64,000 nt of DNA, taken from positions 992,001-1,056,000 of the forward strand of contig JACKCI010000001.1 of assembly GCA_020634155.1 (NCBI GenBank). Direction: 5' to 3'. This DNA comes from Anaerolineales bacterium. Its GTDB lineage: Bacteria; Chloroflexota; Anaerolineae; Aggregatilineales; J027. Positions within the stretch are counted from its first letter, which is position 1. The number at the start of each line of letters is the position of its first letter. The notes beneath the pieces are model-generated. The model was not told the origin of the DNA, did not search any database, and saw only the letters and a program-made list of their open reading frames with translations. Shown in pieces: positions 8,548 to 16,687 of this stretch. The position numbers and the translations under genes were made by a program.

Positions 8548-10287
8548 ATGCCACCTTCCTTACAACAATTCTCACTAATTAAGAGTCATGTCAAACATTT
8601 TGAAGATGAACTCAAGTTAACCTCTGAGAATGCCTTCTATTTCTTTGTTCTAGGTCTTATTCTTGATCTTCAAGAAGATGAAATTAAGGATTCAATTACA
8701 GATAACCAGTATTTAGCCCAGCATTTGAGTGGTAGAGGGGGGCATGACCGAGGTATCGATGCAGTTTATATAGACGAAACAGGTGCAGTTCCTGTGGTAC
8801 ACCTATTCAACTGCAAATACACATCCAAGTTTGACAAGACACGTAACAACCTTCCTGCTTCCGAAATTGACAAAATATTAGGGTTTGTGAAAGATCTAAT
8901 CTCAAAAGAGCTAGATTTGAAAGAAACCGTTAACCCAATCTTAGCCAGTAAGGTACAAGAAATCTGGGATATTTTTGATAAACACAACCCAGAGTTCGAA
9001 ATACACTTTTGTGCCAATTACTATAACGGATTTGAGGCACAAGAGAAAACGCGGTTCGAGAAAAGTGTGGGTAGTTACTCAGACTTCAAAATTAACTATC
9101 ACTTAATGGAAGATTTACATAGTCGTGTTTTGCAGTCTGGAAAAAAAACTGTAAATGCAAGACTTAGGGCGATTGATAAGAATTATTTCGAGAAATCTGA
9201 TGGGGATATTCGGGCACTTATTGTCGATGTTGAGGCAAGGGAGTTACTACGAATCGTAATCGACGATCAAGGGATTCGTAATGATACTGACTATGAAGAT
9301 TACACAAAACTTGTAAACTATTCTATTCTCGAAGATGCTTTTGAGAACAACATTAGAATCTATCTAAAACAGCGGTCAAAGATCAATAGAAATATTAAGA
9401 AGACGGCACTATCAGATACTGATCACTTTAGATTTTTTTATTTCAATAACGGCATTACTATTACCTGCGATCGCTTTACTTACATGAAATCAGGTCGTGC
9501 TCCCATAATAGACCTTCAAAACCTACAAATCGTAAATGGGAGTCAAACAATACATGCCCTCTATGAAGCATTTAATGAAAATCCAAGACTTTTCGACAAC
9601 ATAGATGTATTGGTTCGTATCTATGAAACGCAAAATGCGGAACTGAGTACAAGAATTGCGGAATATACTAATAGTCAGAATCCAGTAAAGAGTCGTGACA
9701 TTCGCTCAATTGATTATGTACAGCAAATCTTAGAGGCAGAGTTGGATGCGCTGGGGTTTTATTATGAAAGGAAGAAGAACCAATACTATTATCAACCTCG
9801 GGAAAAGAGGATTGACGCAGAGAAAACAGGTCAAGTGTTATTTGCGTTCTATAATAAGATGCCACTTGAAGCCAAGAATGAGAAGCGGCTGATTTTTGGA
9901 GAAAAATATGAGGAGATATTCAATGATGAAATAAATGCTGATAAAGTTCTACTTCCGTATCGTTTATTTGAGTATATTGAAAAAAGGAAGGACACTAAGA
10001 AGCGTGAAATGCTAGACACATCGGCAAATTTCGATGACGATTCGTTTATACTGGTAGCTTCCTATCATATTCTGTACATTATTGGAGAGATAGCAACAAA
10101 GAAAAATCTAGAATTTAGATTATCAAACCTTAGTGCATTTCAAATGCTGTACGATCAAGCAGTTGAGCTAGTTCGCAAGTTGATAAGCATTGAAAAGTCA
10201 TCCGACGACAAGTATAACCACACTAAATTCTTTAAATCAATCAAACCAAAGAGATTGTTTGAAGAACACATTTTGTCAGAACTTTAG
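8548..10287 (+). CDS. AIPR-family abortive-infection phage-resistance protein
   Basis: The 579-aa protein contains the AIPR domain (abortive infection phage resistance) at about residues 220-490: YFNNGITITCDRF, IVNGSQTIHAL, VLVRIYET, EYTNSQNPVKSRDIRSID and FYYERKKNQYYYQP. The N-terminal part has GRGGHDRGIDAVYID followed by HLFNCKYTS, a pattern like the D...(E/Q/N)xK core of Mrr-type PD-(D/E)XK nucleases, so it may cleave nucleic acid. That part is inference. The gene is clearly more A+T-rich than its neighbours, starts 22 nt after tRNA-Arg and lacks a good Shine-Dalgarno site, all signs of horizontal acquisition. No integrase or partner gene is seen. Confidence 0.88.
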   Translation: MPPSLQQFSLIKSHVKHFEDELKLTSENAFYFFVLGLILDLQEDEIKDSITDNQYLAQHLSGRGGHDRGIDAVYIDETGAVPVVHLFNCKYTSKFDKTRNNLPASEIDKILGFVKDLISKELDLKETVNPILASKVQEIWDIFDKHNPEFEIHFCANYYNGFEAQEKTRFEKSVGSYSDFKINYHLMEDLHSRVLQSGKKTVNARLRAIDKNYFEKSDGDIRALIVDVEARELLRIVIDDQGIRNDTDYEDYTKLVNYSILEDAFENNIRIYLKQRSKINRNIKKTALSDTDHFRFFYFNNGITITCDRFTYMKSGRAPIIDLQNLQIVNGSQTIHALYEAFNENPRLFDNIDVLVRIYETQNAELSTRIAEYTNSQNPVKSRDIRSIDYVQQILEAELDALGFYYERKKNQYYYQPREKRIDAEKTGQVLFAFYNKMPLEAKNEKRLIFGEKYEEIFNDEINADKVLLPYRLFEYIEKRKDTKKREMLDTSANFDDDSFILVASYHILYIIGEIATKKNLEFRLSNLSAFQMLYDQAVELVRKLISIEKSSDDKYNHTKFFKSIKPKRLFEEHILSEL

Positions 10288-10617
10288 AAAAACGTTGGGT
10301 CGTTATTTCTACCCACAGTCCCCTTTTCTTCCCAATTATATGAATCTCCGCCTTCACCTATCCAACTAGCTAGGTCAAGAACTAGTCGTGAAGCCAATAG
10401 ATTGACCTAGCAAATTGCTATATGCTTATATTACGAACATTTGTCTGAGGTGGTGGAGATAAATTGACTGATGCGTATCAAAGTTCCAGAAATGAAATCT
10501 CTGATCTTGCCTTATTGATTGGGCTTCGCTCTAAAGGTTCAAGTATCCATGGTTTTTCATCAGTCAAAAAGACTCCACTACCTTGTCTGAGCCATTGATG
10601 CACAAGGAACTCCACTT
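10288..10617. other. 330-nt gene-poor stretch after the AIPR gene
   Basis: This A+T-rich gap holds a 10-bp inverted repeat and a 13-nt palindrome (listed separately). It also holds a weak 44-codon frame (TTG 10464 to TGA 10598, preceded by GGTGGAG) without recognisable similarity. I found no copy of the tRNA-Arg 3' end that would mark an attachment site. It may be the scar of the acquired segment. Confidence 0.5.
10369..10420. repeat. inverted repeat plus palindrome
   Basis: GCTAGGTCAA (10369-10378) and TTGACCTAGC (10402-10411) are perfect inverted copies with 23 nt between them. Overlapping the second arm is the perfect palindrome TAGCAAATTGCTA (10408-10420). It could be a terminator stem for the AIPR gene, without a U-run, or an operator. 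Confidence 0.6.
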
Positions 10618-11904
10618 ATGAATAGTAAGCACCTGCTCAGTAGAAGTCTAGCATTGTCCCTCATCCTACTGCTGATACTCGCCGCTGTAGGCTGTACCTC
10701 AAAAGATGATGAAACCAAGGATAAGACCCACACACCGTCCATTGCGATTCTGCAAATGGCCCCCATCATCTTTGACCCCGTCGTGGACGGCTTCAAGACT
10801 GAAATGGCTACCCTTGGCTATACTGAGGGTCAGAATATCAACTATACCCTTGTTGTCTCACCCGACTCCACAATGGGTGTTGTTGAGGAAGCCTTAGAAA
10901 AGAATGATTTTGATGTACTGGTGATTATTCCCGCTGGGGTCAAACCCAATAGCTATGTGTTAGGGCTTCAGGAGTTGGGCAACACGCCGATTGTGTTCAC
11001 ACCGGGCGGCACCGACCCTGTAGTAGAAGGCTATGCCGAAAGCCTCACCAAACCCAACATGAATGTTACGGGTGTCTTGGTAGCAGAAGCAGATGAGCGT
11101 CGTTTTCAGTTATTTCTTGAAATGCTCCCTAATGCCAACCGTATCGCAATACCCTATGACGCAACCAACCCCACCAGTGCCGCCGCCCTTGCCAATATTC
11201 AGGCCCTAGCCAATGTTGCTGGTGTTGAGCTTCTGCTATACGATATTCCAGTCGGAGATGCCGAGGCGACGCCTAACGCCATTGCCCAACTACCTGATGA
11301 TGTCGATGGCATTTTTGTACTCAAGGTATGGGCAACTGTTCCTTGGCTAGAAATCTCCGCCCAGCGACGTATCCCCAACTCAGTTGATAGCGCTGATACC
11401 GAGGGATTCCATGTGTTGGCCTATGGCCCTAGCCTTCGCAAAATGGGCGAGCAAGCCGCTGGCCTCGTCTCGCAAATCCTGAATGGCACCCCCGCAGGCG
11501 ACCTCCCCATTGAGACCTCCGAGTTTGTATTGACCATCAATCTCGGCGCAGCCAATGCTATCGGGTTGACCATCCCAACCGGCCTGCTTGAGCAAGCCCA
11601 AGAAATCAGACGCGACGAGGTACTCTTGCCCGCCGCTGTGCCAACTGAATCAGTGGTTGGGGCCTGCAACGCCCAAGTGACCAGCCCCGGTGGTACCAAC
11701 ACCATCTGTGTGACCACCGCCTGTAGTGGACTCACCAGCAGTGCCTTCCTCAGCTATAGTGACCAGACCGACGTAGAGGCCTGTTCAACTGAGGCAGTCG
11801 TTGGTATCTGCTCCACCAGTGCCTATGATATTTACTACTACGATGGGCAAGCATCATCCTTGGCAACGGGCTGCGGCTTCCTGTCGGGTACATGGCAGGA
11901 GTGA
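10618..11904 (+). CDS. ABC-type substrate-binding lipoprotein (ABC_sub_bind family)
   Basis: The 428-aa protein starts with a lipoprotein signal (LAAVGC, Cys at about 26). Residues 40-340 match the ABC_sub_bind/TrpX-like family: IAILQMAPIIFDPVVDGF, TEGQNINYTLV, NTPIVF, and the late FVLTINLGAANAIGLTIP. An extra C-terminal segment of about 85 residues holds seven cysteines and is not part of the usual family length. It has no transporter partner but is followed within 10 nt by a histidine kinase, so it probably presents a ligand to that sensor. The ATG is preceded by CAAGGAA. Confidence 0.85.
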   Translation: MNSKHLLSRSLALSLILLLILAAVGCTSKDDETKDKTHTPSIAILQMAPIIFDPVVDGFKTEMATLGYTEGQNINYTLVVSPDSTMGVVEEALEKNDFDVLVIIPAGVKPNSYVLGLQELGNTPIVFTPGGTDPVVEGYAESLTKPNMNVTGVLVAEADERRFQLFLEMLPNANRIAIPYDATNPTSAAALANIQALANVAGVELLLYDIPVGDAEATPNAIAQLPDDVDGIFVLKVWATVPWLEISAQRRIPNSVDSADTEGFHVLAYGPSLRKMGEQAAGLVSQILNGTPAGDLPIETSEFVLTINLGAANAIGLTIPTGLLEQAQEIRRDEVLLPAAVPTESVVGACNAQVTSPGGTNTICVTTACSGLTSSAFLSYSDQTDVEACSTEAVVGICSTSAYDIYYYDGQASSLATGCGFLSGTWQE

Positions 11905-11911
11905 GCCTATC

Positions 11912-14242
11912 ATGCTGAGACGCCTTCGTGTCCAACAGACGCTCTTCGCCTTATTCGTAGCGCTCACGCCGCTGTTTATTGTGACGGCTATCATCGCCCA
12001 ACGCAGCTTCAGCACCCTTGAGGAAGAGGCCATTCGGTCTCAAGGCCAAGAAGCGCGAGTCGCCGCCACTGAGATCGAATCCTTCATCCAAGGTCGTGAG
12101 AATCAACTGCGCTTGGTGAGTGAAGTCCGCAGTATCGGCACCCTCAGCCAAGCCGAGCAACAAACCATCCTGAGCGGATTGTTGGCCTACGATTCCGCTT
12201 ATCAAGAACTAACCCTGCTGAACGCGGATGGTGCTGAGGTCGTGCGGGTATCCCGAAGTGAGTCGTTTGCGCCTGATGAATTGGGAAATCGGAACACTGA
12301 TGTAGCCTTTGTCCAACCCCGCGACACAGGCGAAGCTTATTTTAGCGAGGTGCGTTTTGATGAGGTGGTGCGTGAGCCTCTCATTACCATTGCTGTGCCT
12401 ATCATCAACCTTACATCAGGCCAAGCTAGTCATGTACTGGTTGCCGAGTTCCGCTTCCGCCCCATCTGGGACTTAATCGCTCAACTCAAGGGCAACCAAA
12501 CCACCACCGATGTTTTTGTCACGGACACTCAGGGGCGTCTGGTCGCCCATGCCAATCCCTCGCTGGTCTTGCGCGAAACCACCTTTGACCTCCCCAAAGA
12601 AAATGGGGCTGCGACAGGTCTCGAAGGTGATGAAGTCATCTTGGCTCGTGAAGCCATCAATTATGGCAACCAATCCTTAGTCGTCATTGCCGAGCGTGAT
12701 TACTCCGATGCCCTCAGCCTCGCCAACGACATTCTGCGAATCAGCATCACGATTGTGGTCATCTCGGCGATTGCGGTACTGATCTTTGTATCGTTGGCCC
12801 TCACCCAATTGATTGGCCCCATTGCCCGCCTGACCAAAACCGCCAAGGTCATTAGTGAGGGGAATCTTGCCGCCGCCGCGCAAGTATCTGGCCCCACTGA
12901 AATTCGTGAACTGGCACAGTCCTTCAATAGCATGACGGGCCAACTTCGAGATTTGATTAGCAACCTTGAGACACGGGTCAATGAACGTACCCATGACCTA
13001 CAAATTGCCGCGACGGTATCCACCCAGATTACCACCCTCTTAGATACCAACGAGCTATTAACGGAAGTTAGCAAGCAGTTGCAGGAGGGGTTTGATTTTT
13101 ATCATACGGGGGTATTCCTGTATGACGAAGAGACACAGCATCTGCAATTGGCGGCTCGTACCGGGCGTGATAGCACCGCTATTGGGGAAAACTTCTCAAT
13201 GACTCTAGACGCCCAAGGTCTGATTCCCAAGGCCGCCCGTAATCGTGAGCCAATCGTCGCCAACAATGTTGCTGTTGAACCCGACTATACGCGACACCCT
13301 GCTCTAACCCAAACTCAAGCCGAGTTAACCATCCCGATGGTTGTCGGCGGCAACCTCATCGGGGTATTGGACTTGCAGTCTGACAAACAAGACCGCTTCG
13401 GGGCTGATGAGCTACAGGTACTCCCCACCCTCGCCCAGCAAATCGGTATTGCTATCGTCAATGCCCGTTCCTACTCGGATGCCGAAGAAGCCCGCCAGAT
13501 TGCCGAAGAGTCCAACAAGGTCAAATCGCAATTCTTAGCGAACATGTCCCACGAATTGCGGACACCGCTTAACGCTATTTTGAACTTCACGGGCTTTGTT
13601 GCCGATGGGTTGATGGGTGAAGTCAATGAGCGCCAAGTCACTGCCCTCAATCAATCTATCACCAGTGGCAAGCATCTTCTATCACTGATTAATGACATCC
13701 TCGACATCACCAAGATTGAGGCAGGTCTGATGGACTTATTCATCCAAGAAGTCGATATGAATGAGATTATCAGCGCGGGGGTCTCCGTGGGCAAAGGGCT
13801 GGTCAAAGATAAGCCTATCAAACTCTTTGATGAGATTGATACAGATTTACCCGTCACCTTTGGTGATAAGCGCCGCTTGCGCCAAGTCCTCCTTAACATG
13901 ATTTCCAATGCCGTGAAGTTCACCCCCGAAGGAACCGTGACAGTCACGGCCCGCCGTGCCGACAGCACGATCTTGATTACAGTAAAGGATACAGGCATCG
14001 GCATCGCGCCCGATGACCAACACTTGGTATTTGAATCCTTTAAGCAAGCCAAGCACGACCTTCACGATACCATAGGCACAGGACTCGGTATGCCTATCTC
14101 CAAGTTTTTTGTCGAATCGCATGGCGGTACAATCTGGCTGGAGAGCGAGGTGGGTGTCGGCACAACCTTCTTCGTTGAGCTGCCTATCTTGACGGAAGAA
14201 CAGGCGAAAGCTCTCTCAGAGCAAATCGCGCAACCCGCCTAA
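11912..14242 (+). CDS. membrane hybrid sensor histidine kinase (Cache-HAMP-GAF-HisKA-HATPase)
   Basis: The 776-aa kinase has TM1 at about residues 8-29, an extracytoplasmic Cache-type sensor (about 35-270), TM2 (about 280-303), HAMP (to about 355), a GAF domain (about 380-520), HisKA with phospho-acceptor His547 in MSHELRTPLNAIL, and HATPase_c with N box LLNMISNAVKF, G1 DTGIGIA and G2 GTGLGM. There is no receiver domain. ATG 11912 lies 7 nt after the upstream binding-protein gene. The three receiver genes that follow are its likely phosphotransfer partners. Confidence 0.93.
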   Translation: MLRRLRVQQTLFALFVALTPLFIVTAIIAQRSFSTLEEEAIRSQGQEARVAATEIESFIQGRENQLRLVSEVRSIGTLSQAEQQTILSGLLAYDSAYQELTLLNADGAEVVRVSRSESFAPDELGNRNTDVAFVQPRDTGEAYFSEVRFDEVVREPLITIAVPIINLTSGQASHVLVAEFRFRPIWDLIAQLKGNQTTTDVFVTDTQGRLVAHANPSLVLRETTFDLPKENGAATGLEGDEVILAREAINYGNQSLVVIAERDYSDALSLANDILRISITIVVISAIAVLIFVSLALTQLIGPIARLTKTAKVISEGNLAAAAQVSGPTEIRELAQSFNSMTGQLRDLISNLETRVNERTHDLQIAATVSTQITTLLDTNELLTEVSKQLQEGFDFYHTGVFLYDEETQHLQLAARTGRDSTAIGENFSMTLDAQGLIPKAARNREPIVANNVAVEPDYTRHPALTQTQAELTIPMVVGGNLIGVLDLQSDKQDRFGADELQVLPTLAQQIGIAIVNARSYSDAEEARQIAEESNKVKSQFLANMSHELRTPLNAILNFTGFVADGLMGEVNERQVTALNQSITSGKHLLSLINDILDITKIEAGLMDLFIQEVDMNEIISAGVSVGKGLVKDKPIKLFDEIDTDLPVTFGDKRRLRQVLLNMISNAVKFTPEGTVTVTARRADSTILITVKDTGIGIAPDDQHLVFESFKQAKHDLHDTIGTGLGMPISKFFVESHGGTIWLESEVGVGTTFFVELPILTEEQAKALSEQIAQPA

Positions 14243-14257
14243 AACGGAAAGGAACCA

Positions 14258-14674
14258 ATGAGTATGGACACTGCGAATCCGCGAATCCTCTATGTTGAAG
14301 ACGATATGTTGAGCCGTTCCGTCGCTGAAATCTTGTTCACCCAAGTGTTAGGGTTTAAGCACATAACCACCTTCGAGAACAGTGAGAATTTCATCGACCG
14401 GCTGGAAAAGCTAGAAAACAAACCGGATGTCATCTTCCTAGATATTCAAATGCGCCCGCATGATGGCTATGAATTGCTGGAGATGCTTCGCAAACAACCC
14501 GACTATGCCGATGCAACGGTGGTGGCTCTGACCGCCAACGTGATGGCCCATGATGTCGAAAAACTCAAGCAAGTTGGCTTTAATGGCTTAATTGGCAAAC
14601 CGCTCATGCGTGAAATCTTCCCGCAGTTGGTGCAAAACATCATCGCAGGTCAAGCGGTTTGGTACATTCCCTAG
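14258..14674 (+). CDS. stand-alone receiver-domain response regulator 1
   Basis: This 138-aa CheY-like protein is a single REC domain with no output domain. The acidic pair is EDD near residue 15, the phospho-acceptor Asp is in VIFLDIQM, the switch Thr in ALTANV, and the Lys in IGKPL. It lies 15 nt after the kinase gene and is preceded by GGAAAGGAA. The C-terminus AGQAVWYIP shares a VW tail with the next two receivers. Confidence 0.92.
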   Translation: MSMDTANPRILYVEDDMLSRSVAEILFTQVLGFKHITTFENSENFIDRLEKLENKPDVIFLDIQMRPHDGYELLEMLRKQPDYADATVVALTANVMAHDVEKLKQVGFNGLIGKPLMREIFPQLVQNIIAGQAVWYIP

Positions 14675-14698
14675 GACGTATTTAGAGAGGCAAAGTGT

Positions 14699-15112
14699 AT
14701 GTTGCTGACCGATAAACGTATTTTCGTCGTGGAGGATAATGTCGCCTACGCGAATATCCTCATGACCGCTCTACAAATGCAAGGGGCACAGACCTATTTT
14801 GACCGCTGGGGCACGCATACCATTAATCGGTTGCTACAACTCGGTCACATTGATATTATCTTGATGGACTTGATGTTGGCAAACAACATCAGTGGCTACG
14901 ATGTCTTTGATGAAATTCAAGCCATACCCGAACTCAGCACCATTCCAGTAGTAGTGGTAAGCGCCTCCGATGCTACCTTGGAAATGGATAAATGCAGAAA
15001 GAAAGGCTTTGCAGGTTTTATCAGCAAGCCCATTAGCTTGAAAACCCTACCCCAGACCATCGCACGTGTGCTAACGGGTACACCTGTTTGGGCTGATGAA
15101 GGCATTTATTAG
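14699..15112 (+). CDS. stand-alone receiver-domain response regulator 2
   Basis: A 137-aa CheY-like receiver with no output domain. VVEDN carries the acidic residues, ILMDLML the phospho-acceptor Asp, VVVSASD the switch position (Ser) and ISKPI the Lys. AGAGAGGCAAA precedes the ATG. The C-terminal tail TGTPVWADEG resembles those of the flanking receivers, which suggests tandem duplication. Confidence 0.92.
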   Translation: MLLTDKRIFVVEDNVAYANILMTALQMQGAQTYFDRWGTHTINRLLQLGHIDIILMDLMLANNISGYDVFDEIQAIPELSTIPVVVVSASDATLEMDKCRKKGFAGFISKPISLKTLPQTIARVLTGTPVWADEGIY

Positions 15113-15142
15113 TTCAGTTCTCATTCATAAGGAGTAGGTCAG

Positions 15143-15541
15143 GTGACCGATCTTGTTGGTAAATTGGCATTGATAATCGAGGATGATGCTACCAGCATCG
15201 CCGTCCTCCAACAATTACTAGAGAATGTCGGGGTCGAAGCCGAAGTCATCACCGATAACTTCCGTATCTCCGATCACCTACAGCAAGCCCAACGCCCTGA
15301 TGTCATTTTCCTTGATTTGGAGATGCCCCAAGCCAACGGCTATACAGTGTTAGAGTATATTCAACAGAATTCCAAGTTTGATGGCCTGCCAATTGTGGCC
15401 TACACTACCCACATTAGCCATCTCAATGATGCCAAGAAGGCAGGCTTCCATAGCTTCCTCGGCAAGCCACTGGATGGCAAACTCTTTCGTGAACAACTCA
15501 CCCGTATCCTAAATGATATTCCAGTGTGGGAAGTGCCCTAG
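15143..15541 (+). CDS. stand-alone receiver-domain response regulator 3
   Basis: A 132-aa CheY-like receiver with no output domain. Motifs are IIEDD, IFLDLEM (phospho-acceptor Asp), VAYTTHI and LGKPL. It starts at GTG with AAGGAG eight bases upstream, and its tail NDIPVWEVP again has the shared VW element. It is the last member of the sensor cluster before the GH53 gene. Confidence 0.92.
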   Translation: MTDLVGKLALIIEDDATSIAVLQQLLENVGVEAEVITDNFRISDHLQQAQRPDVIFLDLEMPQANGYTVLEYIQQNSKFDGLPIVAYTTHISHLNDAKKAGFHSFLGKPLDGKLFREQLTRILNDIPVWEVP

Positions 15542-15565
15542 AAATAACAGGCGGAGGTCATTACC

Positions 15566-16687
15566 ATGTATTGGCGCTTGATACTGCTCAGTTTAGCCAT
15601 CATTGGGCTAACGCTGCATCCCCGCCCCACTCAAGGGCAAGGAGCAGATGGTTCATTTTATACAGGCGCTGACCTCTCCTATCTCAATGAAATGGAAGAT
15701 TGCGGGGCTGTCTACCAAGAAGGAGGCCGCCCCCAAGACATCTATGGCCTTTTTGCGGGCTATGGAGCCACCCTTGTCCGTACCCGTCTATGGCATACCC
15801 CCACATGGACAGACTATAGCACCCTTGATGATGTGATTCGCACGTTTAGCCGAGCGCGGGATGCTGGCATGGCGACTCTACTCGCTATCCACTATTCGGA
15901 TACGTGGGCCGACCCCAGCCACCAGACTATCCCCGCCGCGTGGGAGGACATTGACGAAGGGCCAGACCTTGAAGCCGCCGTTTATCAATACACCTATGAT
16001 GTGATGATTGCCCTCCACGCCGAAGGCTTGGCACCTGCGTTTGTGCAGATTGGCAACGAAATCAACTCTGGCTTGATTAAGCGTGATGACACCATTGGCC
16101 TTGAATGGGGACGCGATTCACGTTTGATTCTGGCAGGCATTCAAGCGGTGCGGGACTTTGGTCAAGCGACGGACAGCACCCCTCAAATCGTCCTACACAT
16201 TGCACAACCCGAAAATGCGATGGGGTGGCTCATTGATGGCGAAGCGCATGGCATCACAGACTTTGATGTCATCGGCCTATCCTACTACCCACAATGGAGT
16301 CCCTACACCATTGATGAAGTCGGGCAACAGGTCGATATGCTGCGCCAACACTTTGGCAAAGAAGTGATGATAGTCGAGACCGCCTATCCTTGGACAAACG
16401 ACTATGCCGATTCCGCCAACAATATCCTCAGCCAAGAATTAGCAGGCTATCCGGTCAGTATCGAAGGCCAGCGTCAATTCATGCTGGATTTGACGCAAAC
16501 CCTCATCAACCATCAGGCGCTAGGGGTCGTGTATTGGGAGCCAGCGTGGGTATCAACGGGCTGCTCTACCCCTTGGGGGCGTGGCTCACATTGGGAAAAC
16601 GCCACCTTCTTTGACTTCCAACATGACAATGAACTGCTACCCGTGATTGACTTTCTCGCCCTACGGCCTAGCGCAACCGAGGAGTAA
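15566..16687 (+). CDS. secreted GH53 endo-beta-1,4-galactanase
   Basis: This 373-aa exported enzyme belongs to glycoside hydrolase family 53, which cleaves beta-1,4-galactan side chains of pectin. After a signal peptide (to about residue 25) the family hallmark GADLSYLNEMEDCGAVY is followed by LVRTRLWHTP, the acid/base Glu in IGNEINSG and the nucleophile Glu in MIVETAYPW. The length is typical. Its 3' end overlaps the convergent FGGY kinase gene by 20 nt. Together with GH1 and the sugar kinase it suggests use of plant or exopolymer galactans. Confidence 0.93.
   Translation: MYWRLILLSLAIIGLTLHPRPTQGQGADGSFYTGADLSYLNEMEDCGAVYQEGGRPQDIYGLFAGYGATLVRTRLWHTPTWTDYSTLDDVIRTFSRARDAGMATLLAIHYSDTWADPSHQTIPAAWEDIDEGPDLEAAVYQYTYDVMIALHAEGLAPAFVQIGNEINSGLIKRDDTIGLEWGRDSRLILAGIQAVRDFGQATDSTPQIVLHIAQPENAMGWLIDGEAHGITDFDVIGLSYYPQWSPYTIDEVGQQVDMLRQHFGKEVMIVETAYPWTNDYADSANNILSQELAGYPVSIEGQRQFMLDLTQTLINHQALGVVYWEPAWVSTGCSTPWGRGSHWENATFFDFQHDNELLPVIDFLALRPSATEE

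Noticed and set aside
10464..10598. small 44-codon gene after the AIPR gene
   Set aside because: TTG start, poor composition and no similarity; mentioned only within the gap description.
10288..10617. attachment-site copy of the tRNA-Arg 3' end
   Set aside because: Only a weak GGTTCAAGTATCC resemblance to the T arm is seen near 10540; no duplicated tRNA end and no integrase gene are present.
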